NCBI GenBank assembly: GCA_949126835.1
Contig: OX421506.1
Coordinates: 25,195,301-25,259,300 of the forward strand
Length of the DNA: 64,000 nt
Source: Anisus vortex
Taxonomy: Eukaryota; Mollusca; Gastropoda; Planorbidae
Direction: 5' to 3'
The position numbers and the translations under genes are program-made. Position 1 is the first letter of the stretch. The number at the start of each line of letters is the position of its first letter. Shown here piece after piece: positions 45,791-56,355 of this stretch. The notes beneath the pieces were generated by a model that was given only the letters and a program-made list of their open reading frames with translations, was not told the DNA's origin and searched no databases.

Positions 45791-46386
45791 AAATGAACTA
45801 AATTAATAATTAAGGAAAGAAAAAATAATAGGCCTACATAAAATATTAATCAATACCCTATACATTAACAGTGTATTGAATGTTACAATGTAGCATAGAT
45901 ACATAATCCAAAATAGTTTGGCAGTAATAGGGCAATATAAATCTGTCAATGAAAAAATAAATGTAAAAAAAACGCATATAAATATTTATTTTAGTGTATT
46001 CTACATTGTCTACATAATTATTGAATTGAAAACATCTTAGATAAACACTTAGAAGCTGTAAGATTTTCATAAAGTTAACAAACACATTAAATACATCTTT
46101 TATTGATCGTAAATGCTTATAAATATACATTTCCAAGATTTAAATTTATTAAGGATATGATTAATTATGTTACAATCTTTAACACTAAATCCGAAATATA
46201 ATATATATGTTAGAAAGCCAAATATCATATCACACTATGTGCGAATCAGTAGGCCTATTCAAATGTGTAATTTTTTAAAAATTCCAATACATATAATGTT
46301 GTTCTTTTTTAAAACAATTACTGAATATGATAATCTCATAATATCACGCACAAAAAATAATCAAGCAAAATGTAGCCTATATAGAT

Positions 46387-47751
46387 CTAATTCTTTAATT
46401 TCAGTGCAATACATGCGACAATCAACCAGGTAATTAGCTTAACTACACTAATAGTGAAAGCTGTGCCAAAAACTACTGCCAACAGTAAACACAACCAAAA
46501 TAATTTGTAAGCAAGCCCGCTTTTGAAAGTATTTGACTTATTGTCTGAAGGCGGAATGTCTTGACGTATCCGTATAGGCTTTTGTAGGCGTTTCTGTGCA
46601 GCGTAGAACTCATTTAGTTCATATGATTTACTTATCCCGGTTACCATTGTTATCCACTCATCACATTGTTTTCCTCGTTTTCCAGGAGTTTCTGCCCTGT
46701 TACTAAACAGAACAATCTACTTTAGTAAACAATTTATGTATGTTATTACGAACCTCTTATGGAATTAAATTTAAATTAAGAGGTATCGTTCAAGAGGTTG
46801 TAATAAATAACTAGTAGGATAATATTAATTCTTTGTGGCTAACTTATGTAATAATAATAAGAAAAATAAATAACGATACCAACAATGAACAACGACTTAA
46901 TCTAACAATTAAAATATATTTTTAAAATGTTAAAAGAAAATGTACACTCACGAACAATCCTCAAAAAGAATTTAAACACTTCAGCAAATTTTACGTTTAC
47001 ATAAAATATACTACACTGCTCTGCCACTGAGAATAAATCTCTACACTAGATCAGTAGTACAATCATAGGCTTAAACTCAAGACTCGAGAGACTATTACAT
47101 CGATATAAAACTCTAACTCTACTCTAGCACGAATCATGTATATTTATTATTATAGGTCTATACTAAAATCAAGAGAATTGTAAACATCGCGTTCTCAGCA
47201 AGGAGAGTATCTACGAGATTTTCCCTGTCAGCTAACATAAATAGGTCAAGACTAGTGACGCGGCGGTGGCGGAGGTAAACAAGAGGAAAGGAGAAAATAA
47301 TCTACTTACACACACATAACAATGATTCCAGACTGCTCTCTGCACCATCCGATAAAATCACCTTCATCTTCAGCATTGAACACTTCGAGGAGATCTCCAT
47401 AAGACATGAGAATGATTCCATGTTTTTGAAACACGTCTTCACCGAACATAGTCTTGACATCTTCAACAGCATCTTTCTCTTGTTTAGTGAATCTGATGCC
47501 GTATTTCATGACAAAAACTAAGGCCTTAAATCCCCCTTTTAAATCAGTCATTTCCGTTACCCTTTCTATATTATTTGTAACAGTTAGAATGTTATCCGAT
47601 CGATCCGATCCAGTGTCACCTAAACCTGAAAAATCGACCACTTCGATTACGTTCGAGACCCTTTCAATTGATTTCTTGCATGACGTTTTTCCATTCCCAT
47701 CTCTGCCTACCAGTAATATTAAACTTTTATCAAGATGTGCAATGAAAGCCA
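46387..47751 (-). pseudogene. GIMAP copy A1, split by a 600-bp insertion/deletion
   Basis: 47751-47306 encodes the first half: an internal ATG (MAFIAHLDKS), P-loop GRDGNGKTS, VVDFSGLGDTGSD, the MKYGIRFTKQEKDAVED box, MSYGD and GWCREQSG. About 46712-46387 encodes the end: IVLFSNRAETPGKRGKQCDEW, then two hydrophobic segments near the C-terminus (FWLCLLLAVVFGTAF and LITWLIVACIAL). About 600 bases unlike copy A2 lie between, and about 40 coding bases (the A2 part GDIQSLFSEVNY) are missing. Exon 1 near 48270-48282 has lost its ATG (ATA). An intron could in theory bypass the insert, but no good donor and acceptor restore the frame. Likely a pseudogene or a truncated N-terminal protein. Confidence 0.8.
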
Positions 47752-47815
47752 TGTTGTATGCTGTCAAATAAAACACAAAATATTTTTTTTTTAAATCTAG
47801 TTTTATTCTATCAAC

Positions 47816-47969
47816 AATGGGCCGTATTGCTGCTGAGAGTTAACACCCTTGCCCCTTATACAAGTCAATATTTTATGACTGACTTGTAAATTACAAGTCA
47901 GTCATAAAATATTGACTTGTATAAGGGGCAAGGGTTAGGGTTAGAGTCTCAGCAGCAATACGACTCATT
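47816..47969. repeat. Near-perfect 150-bp palindrome (foldback element)
   Basis: Arms of about 74 and 79 bases are reverse complements around a single central base at 47890, with one small indel region and very few mismatches. The outer ends are aatgggccgtattgctgctg and, reversed, aatgagtcgtattgctgctg. The equivalent site in unit B1 (about 51980) reads straight through as 'tctatcaacaagtagtttgaaaatc', so this is an insertion. It lies in the intron of GIMAP A1. Confidence 0.93.
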
Positions 47970-48929
47970 AGACGTCTGGTTTGAAAATCTATTTATTACT
48001 GCAATAAATTAGTTCTTTAAATACGGTCTATTTTAAATTGCTAACTAGTTTTTAATTTACAGAAAACTAATCGCTGAAATTGTTATATAATTTTACTTGC
48101 TTCTTATTCATAATGAAAACTAAAACTACATTATAAATAAATAGTTTACGTTTTATATTCTGTAAATATTTAATATTACCTTAACTTTGTGAAAATATAT
48201 TTATATATGAACGCTGAAGCAAACATTATTATTATACAGTTGTTCTAGCTCAAAACATTCTCACCTAAACTATTGTAGAAATAAGTTTATCAGTTGTTTT
48301 ATGTGCTACTAAGTCAGCTTATAACACAGACACATTAAAACGTATAACTTCCCGTAAAGGTTTTTCAAGAAATAAGTGTCAGTGGCTAGCAATGGAAACG
48401 ACATATAAATCACAAGGTGGTATTATTATATATAGTGCATATTTATATAGAGAAGAAAATACATTTGGAATACAAAATATTCATCCACGTATTAATGTTT
48501 TGCAGGCTTGACGTCAATCTGATGTTTTTCTAAGAAACTGTTTCATCTTGTTTCTAGGAAAAGTTCTCTCCTGCTTATATTGATTTATAGCATACACGTT
48601 GCTGTGTTTTCTTTTTGTCAACATCTGTTCATATTGAATATAGAAATATTTTCTTAATGTTTTTTTTTACACTTTCTAGAGTATATAACGACTAACAATT
48701 TTCTTGTATTGTATAAGAGGTTGACCAATTCTCTTGTCATTCTATTAAACTAAAAGTATGGATGGATTACACAATTGTATAGACTTATAAAAGATGCATG
48801 ATTATCTATCTACAAAAAGTAGATTTGGTAATTAATTAATTTTGTTTATTGAAAGAGTATAGGGTCGCATTCAGCAGGTGTGACGCTCGCACGCACCATC
48901 GTCTATAAACTACAAATATTCTTTTTTTT

Positions 48930-49170
48930 TTTTTTCGTCAGATATTAGACTGTGAAACACACTAACATACTCGACCAGGCCTCCATCACTGCCTCTTCTG
49001 TGCCAGCTTTCAAATTTTTACTGAAGGGCTGGACTAAATACTTTAAGTGAAACTCTGTCATCTGCTTGTAATTCTTGTTTGTATTGTTTTAAAATTGTTT
49101 ATATAGTTAAATTGTGGACTTTTTCCTCGGTCCTAACGGGGTCTCCACAATAACTTGAAGAAGAAGAAGT
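48930..49170 (+). mobile_element. LINE 3' tail with (GAA)n end
   Basis: It ends 'ttcctcggtcctaacggggtctccacaataacttgaagaagaagaag'-like sequence that recurs, in the other orientation, at 52258-52340. The upstream part resembles a degraded LINE C-terminus. Strongly 5'-truncated. Confidence 0.65.
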
Positions 49171-49759
49171 GTTATGAAAGATTTAGTATTGTCTATCTAC
49201 AGGGAATATAACTTTACAAAATTACATACTGTCTATACGTAACTGGTAGATGTTGAGAAAATATCTTGTTTGCGACAATTTCGGTTAGCTACAAATAAAT
49301 GTACATATCATACTATTTAATATGCTAATTTTTACAATCAGTATTCAAAAATTTGATTTGTTAAGGGGATTTCCCGTTTTAGTAGACCATTGTTCTCAAA
49401 GCTTATATCTCATAAGGTTACTCAAGTATTTAAGTAATGAAAATCATATTTATCAAAATACTCTGCGTCATCACATTTGTAAAATCTGACAAACCTAAAA
49501 TATATATATTGATATGTGTGTTTATTTTTTCCCAGTTATTCTGCAACATCTGATGTTGAGGTATAAATGGTGATTTAGCTGTGCTACGTAGTACAAGTGT
49601 GTTTGTCCTCCGAACCCTAAAAGATTAGTCTCGGTTCGTATCCTTCCGGTGAAGTGAGGTTTAAAATCTGATGTTGAGGATTTTTTTTTCTTCTGTTGTT
49701 GCCAAATTTACTATCATACTAATACTAAATACTATCAAAATTTACAATTAACTTAGAGA
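49171..49759. other. Intergenic, little recognised
   Basis: AT-rich. 49560-49680 has a weak resemblance to the SINE head (ctcggttcgtatccttccgg), too degraded to call. No gene seen. Confidence 0.4.
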
Positions 49760-50062
49760 AAATATTCTTCAGTTTGCTTATAAGTTATCAACGCTAAACG
49801 CTGATATCAGTGAGAAATCGACAGAAAAATGTGTTTGATATTCATTGTTGAAATTCATGTAATTCAATAACAAAATAAAGGAAATAAAGAAAACAGAAAA
49901 AATGTTTAAGAGTTCTAAATGTACAGTTTATAATCATACTAGTATATCAATCAGTATTTCCCATAACGAACACAATTATGACAAAACAAACTTACAAAAT
50001 ATGAAAATTGTTCTGTCAAAAAAACTTAGAATTTATTTTATGTATGGACAAGTCTTTTGGCA
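49760..50062. repeat. Long direct repeat with the right edge of the window
   Basis: It aligns almost continuously with 63660-64000 (for example 'ttcttcagtttgctt', 'aatgtacagtttataatcata', 'gtatatcaatcagtattt', 'agaatttattttatgta'). Here it lies about 1 kb downstream of GIMAP B1 (minus strand). Confidence 0.9.
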
Positions 50063-50384
50063 TTAAATTCATGTATTACTAAATACGAATAATTCTCTAG
50101 CAGATAATTTTAAAAATAAGTTCTGCGTTCAAAAAGTTAATCCTGTATCCTAGACATTTAAAAAAATGATACATCGTTGACAGGTATTATATGGGTGACA
50201 AAAGCCCTTTGTCAAGAAAGATTGGTTTCTTTTGGTTTACAGTTATAAGGTATGTATAATAAAAAATAAACTATTAAGCATAAGATTATATCATGTTTAC
50301 TGGCATTAAAATTTATATTTAGAATAAAATATTGTATAATAATGTTTTTTTTATCTAGTACATTAAAACATATTCAGAAGAATT

Positions 50385-50470
50385 TGAATAATAATAATAA
50401 TGATAATTTTAATATTTGTATAACGCTGCCAACAAACATAATGTAAGCTCAGAGAGCATTTAACTTACAC
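50385..50470 (-). mobile_element. CR1-like LINE tail
   Basis: It is the reverse of the 3' tail at 62490-62570: 'gagcttacattatgtttgttggcagcgctatacaaatatt' followed by (ATT)n. Only the extreme 3' end is present. Confidence 0.75.
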
Positions 50471-51052
50471 AACTAAAAACACGGATACAATCTCTAGGCT
50501 ATGAATATATAAAACTTATTGATGATTTAAAACTTTACAAACATAGGACAAATAAATGAAGCAAATAACAGACCTAACATATAAGTAAGACGGTAGGAGC
50601 GGGGGTTAAGAAAATCAAATTAATGTTAGCAGACTATCTGTTAAAATTATCTCCAAGAGAATGTTAAAAAGAGTATTTATTACTTTAATTAAAAACAAAT
50701 GTAGAACAGGGTAAGGTAAGAAGGGGAGATCACTGAGAGTACTGTTTTATTTTAATTTTATTTTAGTTAAAAAATAAATATTATTTTAATAGGAGTATTT
50801 AAAATCAATTACATTAGTACTTATAGTACAATGTAGCTATGCAAAGTATATCAAGATATGTAAAGAACTATGCATCAGAAAAATAAATAGCCTAAAAGAT
50901 TTTAAAATATAAATGTTTTGAACTTTTCATTAACTGAATTAACCAAAGAACTGCCTCTCAAGCGACAACGTACGATTTGAACGTTTCATTTCCTAAATAA
51001 ACTTTACACAGTTTGTTTGAAATAATTCGGAAGTTTTAAAGAGAAAACGGAT

Positions 51053-51901
51053 TTAATTTTTCATAGGGAGCCGCATGTAATTAAATGGAGAATAGAGTGA
51101 GAATGTCGGAGCCGCATTAGCTTCCCAAGACTTGTGCGTAACGAATACGAGTATAATGACAATTATGACCATGGAAGACAAAACCATTAACCAAGTGATT
51201 TCCTTGTATATGCTTAAAACTAAAACGATAATAAAAACTACTGCCATTATAGCACATACAATTAATAATTTAACAGATTTATTAGATTTAGAAGGACGGT
51301 AGAATTGTTTTGAGTTTGGTGCCTCTTTGAACTCTTTAAGACCATATGTGTTACCCACTCTTGCTACCAATGTCCTTAACTCCTCTACTTGTGCTTTCTT
51401 TACATCAATGTTGTTTGTCCTGTTGTTAAATAAAACAATTCTGTGGTCAACTTCTTCAAACAACTTCTTTATGTCTCCTGTCTGCTGTCGGCACCAGCTC
51501 ATAAAACTTTCATTAGTATCAGCAATGTCGTTAGTGAAAAGGTCTCCGTAAGACATGAGAATGATTCCATGGTTTCGAAAAACGTCTTCACCAAGCATTG
51601 CTTTTACATCTTCAACAGCGTCTTTTTCTTGTTTCGTGAATCTGACGCCATATTTCATGACAAAAACAATGGCCTTAAAGCCCACTCTTTTATCGCAGTT
51701 GTCCATTATTATTCTTAAATTATTCCAAACTGTTTTGATGTCATTCAATCTATCTGATCCAGTGTCGCCTACACCTAAACATTCAACCACTTCTATTTTA
51801 TCAGAGACGTTTTCAATTGATCTCTTACAGGACGATTTTCCATTACCATCTCTGCCTACCAGTAATAATGGAATTTCTTCACGTTGTTCAATAAAAGCCA
51901 T
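51053..51901 (-). CDS. AIG1/GIMAP GTPase B1 with two C-terminal membrane segments
   Basis: 282 residues from the ATG at 51901. The exon begins a few bases upstream after a TTTGACAG acceptor, and an in-frame TAA lies between acceptor and ATG, so exon 1 (ending at about 52346, donor CAG|GTATG) is non-coding. The P-loop is GRDGNGKSS at about residues 17-25. The G3-like region is VVECLGVGDTGSD (Glu in place of Asp), followed by the AIG1 box FVMKYGVRFTKQEKDAVED, MSYGD in the G4 position, and HRIVLFNNRTNN. Near the C-terminus two hydrophobic stretches (LLIVCAIMAVVFIIVLVL; WLMVLSSMVIIVIILVFV) predict a membrane hairpin. It is intact, flanked by units A1 and A2, and likely a functional member. Catalytic behaviour is uncertain because G3 and G4 differ from the usual motifs. 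Confidence 0.9.
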   Translation of the reverse strand: MAFIEQREEIPLLLVGRDGNGKSSCKRSIENVSDKIEVVECLGVGDTGSDRLNDIKTVWNNLRIIMDNCDKRVGFKAIVFVMKYGVRFTKQEKDAVEDVKAMLGEDVFRNHGIILMSYGDLFTNDIADTNESFMSWCRQQTGDIKKLFEEVDHRIVLFNNRTNNIDVKKAQVEELRTLVARVGNTYGLKEFKEAPNSKQFYRPSKSNKSVKLLIVCAIMAVVFIIVLVLSIYKEITWLMVLSSMVIIVIILVFVTHKSWEANAAPTFSLYSPFNYMRLPMKN

Positions 51902-52257
51902 GATTTATGCTGTCAAATGAAACCCAAAAAAATATGTAAGTCTAGCTATATGTTTTCAATAAATATTGTTTAATTCTATCAACAAGTAGTTTGAAAATCG
52001 AGTTATTACTGCAACAAATTAATTCTTTAAATGTGCTTTATTTTAAACTGTTAACTAGTTTTTAATTTATACAAAAGTCATAGCTGAAATTGATTTATAA
52101 TTTTACTTGCGTCATGTGAGTATTATTATAATGAAAACTGTTTTATATCCTGTAATTTTAATTTGACTTTGTGTAAAATATATTTATATGTAAACAATAA
52201 AGCTAACATAATTGTAATAAGGTTGTTAAATCTAGCTCAAATCATTCTTACCTTCTT

Positions 52258-52340
52258 TTTCTTCTTCATAATAAAACTGTGGAGACCCCGTTAGGCCCGA
52301 GGATAAAGTCTACATTTTAACCACATATAAAATTGTATAA
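52258..52340 (-). mobile_element. LINE (GAA)n tail in the B1 intron
   Basis: It reads in reverse 'tttatcctcgggcctaacggggtctccacagtttta' plus a GAA-rich tail, the same 3' end as 48930-49170. It starts within about 10 bases of the B1 exon-1 donor, on the intron side. Confidence 0.7.
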
Positions 52341-52849
52341 CATACCTGAACTAGTAGGCCCTAGTAATAAGTTTATCAGTTGTTTTATGCGCTTCTAAAT
52401 ATAACGCACACATTAGAACGTATCACTTCGCTTGAAAGTTTTTCAAGAAAAATAGTGTTGGTGGCTCGTTAAGATAAGGCGTGTAAATCACGTAATAAAA
52501 TGGCGACGTTTTAGTGATTTTTATTGCATAACCTTTTCTGAGCGAATACTAAAAAACCTTTACTGTAAAATAGCCTTGAACACTTTTTTGTAAATTATGT
52601 TATATATTGTGGCTGTAGACTAAAAAATAATAAAGACTGTATTAGGCCTTTCTAGTCTCTATTGTTTTGAAATATTTGAAAAGTAAAATGATATGTTTTA
52701 TATTACTTTATTTATTTGGCGTACACAATGAAAATGATTACACTAAGAAAACCCCTAATATGTTAATAAGGTATCAATAACAATATGGATTTGTAATGGT
52801 TGTCAACAATTTAATGGTTTACAAGCTTAAACTCATATACCCCATGAAT

Positions 52850-53010
52850 GTCTGAACAAACCAGGAAATCCAGTAACTTAACATCATTTAAAACATTAAT
52901 AAAGATGCAAGACTAGACTCGGCCACGGATGAGCGTAAGAGGCAATAATCTTTTTTATAGAAGGAGCATCTGTAATGTATAAGATAACGAACGGAGCGTC
53001 TGTAATAAAT
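52850..53010 (+). mobile_element. LINE 3' end fragment (Jockey/CR1-like)
   Basis: It carries 'ctgaacaaaccaggaaatccagtaacttaacatcatttaaaac'-type sequence (the EQTRK end) and the 3' end 'agaaggagcatctgtaatgtataagataac'. The last 30 bases are repeated once. Same family as 53507-54589. Confidence 0.8.
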
Positions 53011-53142
53011 AAAAACATAAGTAAAAATCAAGAAAAAATAAGACCTCAGCAAATAATAGTAAGAGTTAATAGTATAATAGTACGTAAAAACGTAACATAC
53101 ATATATTTCTTTTACTATCAAGACTAGAACAATAACCATAAA

Positions 53143-53506
53143 TAAAATTATCATTCATTTTATAGTATCAGACCTATCATCGTAGATAGAAATTATGTAT
53201 AAAATTATCATTCATTTTATAGTATCAGACCTAGCATCGTAGATAAAAAATTATTTATAAAATTATCATTCATTTTATAGTATCAGACCTAGCATCGTAG
53301 ATAGAAATTATTTATAAAATTATCATTCATTTTATAGTATCAGACCTAGCATCGTAGATAAAAAATTATTTATAAAATTATCATTCATTTTATAGTATCA
53401 GACCTAGCATCGTAGATAGAAATTATTTATAAAATTATCATTCATTTTATAGTATCAGACCTAGCATCGTAGATAAAAAATTATTTATAAAATTATCATT
53501 CATTTT
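53143..53506. repeat. 58-59-bp minisatellite, left block
   Basis: About six units centred on 'ttcattttatagtatcagac' and 'agcatcgtagata'. Two unit types alternate, one with 'gatagaaatta' and one with 'gataaaaaatta', so the true period is a dimer of about 117 bases. The array stops where the LINE's 3' tail (a repeated ttatc motif) begins. Confidence 0.93.
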
Positions 53507-54589
53507 ATCTTATCTTATCTTATACATTACAGACGCTCCTTCTATAAAGAAGATTATTGCGTCCTACGCTCATCCGTGGTCCGAGTCTAGTCTTGCATTT
53601 TTATTAATGTTTTAAATGATGTTAGGTTATTGGTTTTCCTGGTTTGTTCAGGCAACCCATTCCATGCCCGAATGCCACTCGGGAAGAAAGAGTACTTATA
53701 TGCATTTGTTCTCGCATAAGGGACAAGGAAGGTGTTTTTGTCTTTATGTTTATCTGAGCTTTGCAACAGATTGTTATTGGGTTGTATTTCTAAATTAGAG
53801 TTTAATGCCTTATGTATTATTACTACTTTACTCTTTGCCCTTCTGTCCTCTAGTGTTTCTAGGTTTAGTGATTTGACTAATGGTGTTACTCTTGTCAATT
53901 GGGAATATTCACTAGTTATAAACCTTGCAGCTCTTTTTTGAATTTGTTCTAATTTTTTAATGTTTTCTTTAGTTGATGGGTCCCATACAGATCCTGCATA
54001 TTCTAGTATAGGCCTAACTAATGTGAGATAGCATTTTAGTTTTATATTCTTATTACATTTGTAAAAGTTCCTTTTTATGAATCCTAATGTTTTGTTTGAT
54101 TTTTTTATTACTTCATCAATGTGAGGGTTCCAAGATAACTTATCATTTATTATTACTCCTAGATACTTAGCATTGCTAGTTTGAGTTAGTTCTTTACCAT
54201 GAATGAAGTAGTTTGTTATTATTTGTTTCTTTTTCTTGGATACCCTTATTAGTTGACATTTTTCTGGGTGAAAAGACATACTCCAGTTTGATTCCCATTT
54301 TTGTAGTTCATCTAGGTCTTTTTGTAAAAGTTCACTATCTTTTCCTGTCTTTATTATTCTATAAATTATGCAATCATCAGCAAATAATCTTACTTTTGTG
54401 CCTGTGTTGATGCAATTTGGCAGATCATTAATGTAAATTAGAAATAGTAGGGGCCCTAGAACAGTTCCTTGTGGAACTCCTGAGTTTACTGTTATTGGTG
54501 ATGACTTAGAGCCATTTATTATCACTGTTTGTTCTCTGCCTATAAGAAAGTCCTGAATCCACTGATGTAAGGGACCAGAGATGCCAAAG
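53507..54589 (-). mobile_element. 5'-truncated LINE (Jockey/CR1-like) inside a minisatellite
   Basis: The 3' end on the minus strand is the GCGTCTGTAATGTATAAGATAAGATA type tail. The body carries a reverse-transcriptase frame. The same minisatellite lies on both sides, so the element inserted into the array, or the array spread around it. It is truncated at the 5' side at about 54589. Confidence 0.9.
53587..54525 (-). CDS. LINE reverse transcriptase, C-terminal 312 codons
   Basis: Open frame with RT block 4 SGVPQGTVLGPLLFLIYIND, then the catalytic FADD within VRLFADDCIIY, followed by MSFHPEKCQLIRVSKKKKQ and AKYLGVIINDKLSW. The thumb/connector follows (LVRPILEYAGSVWDP, LEQIQKRAARFI) and the C-terminal YKYSFFPSGIRAWNGLPEQT. 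The start is a partial-element artefact: the endonuclease and the first RT blocks are absent because of 5' truncation. The remaining frame has no stops, so the insertion is fairly young, yet it cannot mobilise itself. Confidence 0.92.
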   Translation of the reverse strand: MIINGSKSSPITVNSGVPQGTVLGPLLFLIYINDLPNCINTGTKVRLFADDCIIYRIIKTGKDSELLQKDLDELQKWESNWSMSFHPEKCQLIRVSKKKKQIITNYFIHGKELTQTSNAKYLGVIINDKLSWNPHIDEVIKKSNKTLGFIKRNFYKCNKNIKLKCYLTLVRPILEYAGSVWDPSTKENIKKLEQIQKRAARFITSEYSQLTRVTPLVKSLNLETLEDRRAKSKVVIIHKALNSNLEIQPNNNLLQSSDKHKDKNTFLVPYARTNAYKYSFFPSGIRAWNGLPEQTRKTNNLTSFKTLIKMQD

Positions 54590-55015
54590 TATCAGACCTA
54601 TCATCGTAGATAGAAATTATTTATAAAATTATCATTCATTTTATAGTATCAGACCGAGCATCGTAGATAGGAATTATTTATAAAATTATCATTCATTTTA
54701 TAGTATCAGACCGAGCATCGTAGATAGGAATTATTTATAAAATTATCATTCATTTTATAGTATCAGACCGAGCATCGTAGATAGGAATTATTTATAAAAT
54801 GATCATTCATTTTATAGTATCAGACCTAGCATCGTAGATAGAAATTATTTATAAAATTATCATTCATTTTATAGTATCAGACCTAGCATCGTAGATATAA
54901 ATTATTTATAAAATTATCATTCATTTTATAGTATCAGACCTAGCATCGTAGATAGAAATTATTTATAAAATTATTCATTTTATAGTATCAGACCTAGCAT
55001 CGTAGATAGAAATTA
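54590..55015. repeat. 58-59-bp minisatellite, right block
   Basis: About seven units of the same repeat as at 53143-53506. Here a variant with 'cagaccgagcatcgtagatagg' is clustered in three adjacent units, while the outer units have 'cagacctagcatcg'. The first unit of each block shares 'cctatcatcg'. Confidence 0.93.
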
Positions 55016-55782
55016 TTAAAAAAAGAACCAGGAAAATAAATGGGCTGACATTTTTTTTTAACACATGTTTCTACAGACTTTTATTGTATGCTAATATTAA
55101 ATAGTGCGTATACATTATTGCTTTTAATTAAGAAATCCAAAATTATTATTTTTAGAATTGTGTTTATATATTTGGTATGCTTTTTCAAAAGTCGGGAAAC
55201 AGGAGCTGGAAGTAAAGTAGCCCAAGGTAATGGTTTTAAATTTAAGAAATGCCGATTCTAATTGGTGATATTTAAATTGTTATAGAATTACTGAGATAAA
55301 TAACATAAACATAGTTTGCTTTAACTGTCTTTTTTCAGTGTAATAAATTCAGAAAAAACTTTTCCTTAAAAGCAATATTAAGTGTAATTTCCTGTTAACC
55401 ATGAATAGGGTCTAGTTGTCTGTTGGGTGTTTATTTTCTTAACGTTTGGGACATTTTTACCTTATAAAGCGATAAAAGTTGACCATAGATGAAAACTTCG
55501 ACATGATTGGATGTCTGTTATTAAAATGTGTTATAGCTATCACAAAAGCCAGATTCATTATAATTGTTGACGTCATAGATAATAGGGTAATGTTGAGGAA
55601 ACAAGTTGATAAATTTTGATTTAAAGGCTCTTAGCTACTGCATTCTGGGAAGATTTCTGAAGTGTTCAAATTGCGATGTATTTCCTTTGAATGAATCAAC
55701 AGGCGTTGCAAAGACAATCTATGAATTGAGATTTCTCAAAAGCATTATGATTATATTATCATTATTGCTCTCTCTAATAATT
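55016..55782. other. Intergenic, no gene recognised
   Basis: AT-rich DNA. No repeat ends or supported exons were found. Confidence 0.45.
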
Positions 55783-56150
55783 GTCTCGGTGGTCGTGCGG
55801 CAGCGCGTTCGGCTGACGTACCGAAGGTCCTGGGTTCGAATCCTGGTGCAGGCTAGAATTTTTTCCCCGGTCTTGAGGGTGTCTCTGAGTCTACCCAGCT
55901 CTGATGGGCACCTGAAGGGGTAAAGTAAAGGCGGCTGTACATAGTGATGGCCCCACACATCACCTAGTATGCCGTGTCCACATAAACTGAGTCTACCCAG
56001 CTCTGATGGGCACCTGAAGGGGTAAAGTAAAGGCGGCTGTACATAGTGATGGCCCCACACATCACCTAGTATGCCGTGTCCACATAAACTGGTGAACTCT
56101 GCTTCACCGGCCCTATGGATCAATTTGGTCCGACGGGATCCTTTTTTTGT
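55783..56150 (+). repeat. SINE with internal 102-bp tandem duplication
   Basis: The tRNA-like head (ggtggtcgtgcggcagcgcg as A-box region; B box GGGTTCGAATCCTGG at about 55833) is followed by the SINE body. The segment 55885-55986 is repeated without change at 55987-56088. The tail is 'gcttcaccggccctatggat', then 'caatttggtccgacggga' and a T-run. Confidence 0.92.
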
Positions 56151-56355
56151 GTTAATTCGAGCGTTCGCCTGACGTAACTGATAAAGGGTAGGGTTTATTC
56201 CTGGCTCTAAAAAGTGTCACTGAGCCTACCAAGCTGTGATGGATACCTGCCATTTGTTAGAGAAAAAGAAAGGGGGCTGGGTATTGTGGCCACGGAAACT
56301 TGTGAACACTGCTTCGTGGTCCCTACGGATCAAATTGGTCTAAAGGGGATATTTT
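56151..56355 (+). repeat. Second, degenerate SINE abutting the first
   Basis: It keeps the gcgttcgcctgacgt head, the 'gagcctaccaagctgtgatggatacc' body and a tail 'cttcgtggtccctacggatcaaattggtc'. It lies directly after the SINE at 55783-56150. Confidence 0.75.

Larger units (their letters stand above)
45430..48640. repeat. GIMAP segmental duplication unit A1
   Basis: It aligns in the same order to 57130 through 59652 plus 61335-61400. It includes the 3' flank ('caatacttttttaacaccgaacaatatttta'), the GIMAP gene, its intron, the first exon and the upstream region ('ttcatccacgtattaatgttttgcaggcttgac'). Local differences are insertions in one unit or the other: a SINE and a palindrome in A1, and a LINE in A2. 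Confidence 0.88.

Noticed and set aside
47926..47946. Interstitial telomere from the agggttagggttag motif
   Set aside because: Only about two units and placed within a palindrome arm; not a telomere array.
55790..55862. Functional tRNA gene
   Set aside because: A and B boxes are present, but the acceptor stem does not fold and the sequence runs into a repeated SINE body; it is a tRNA-derived SINE head.
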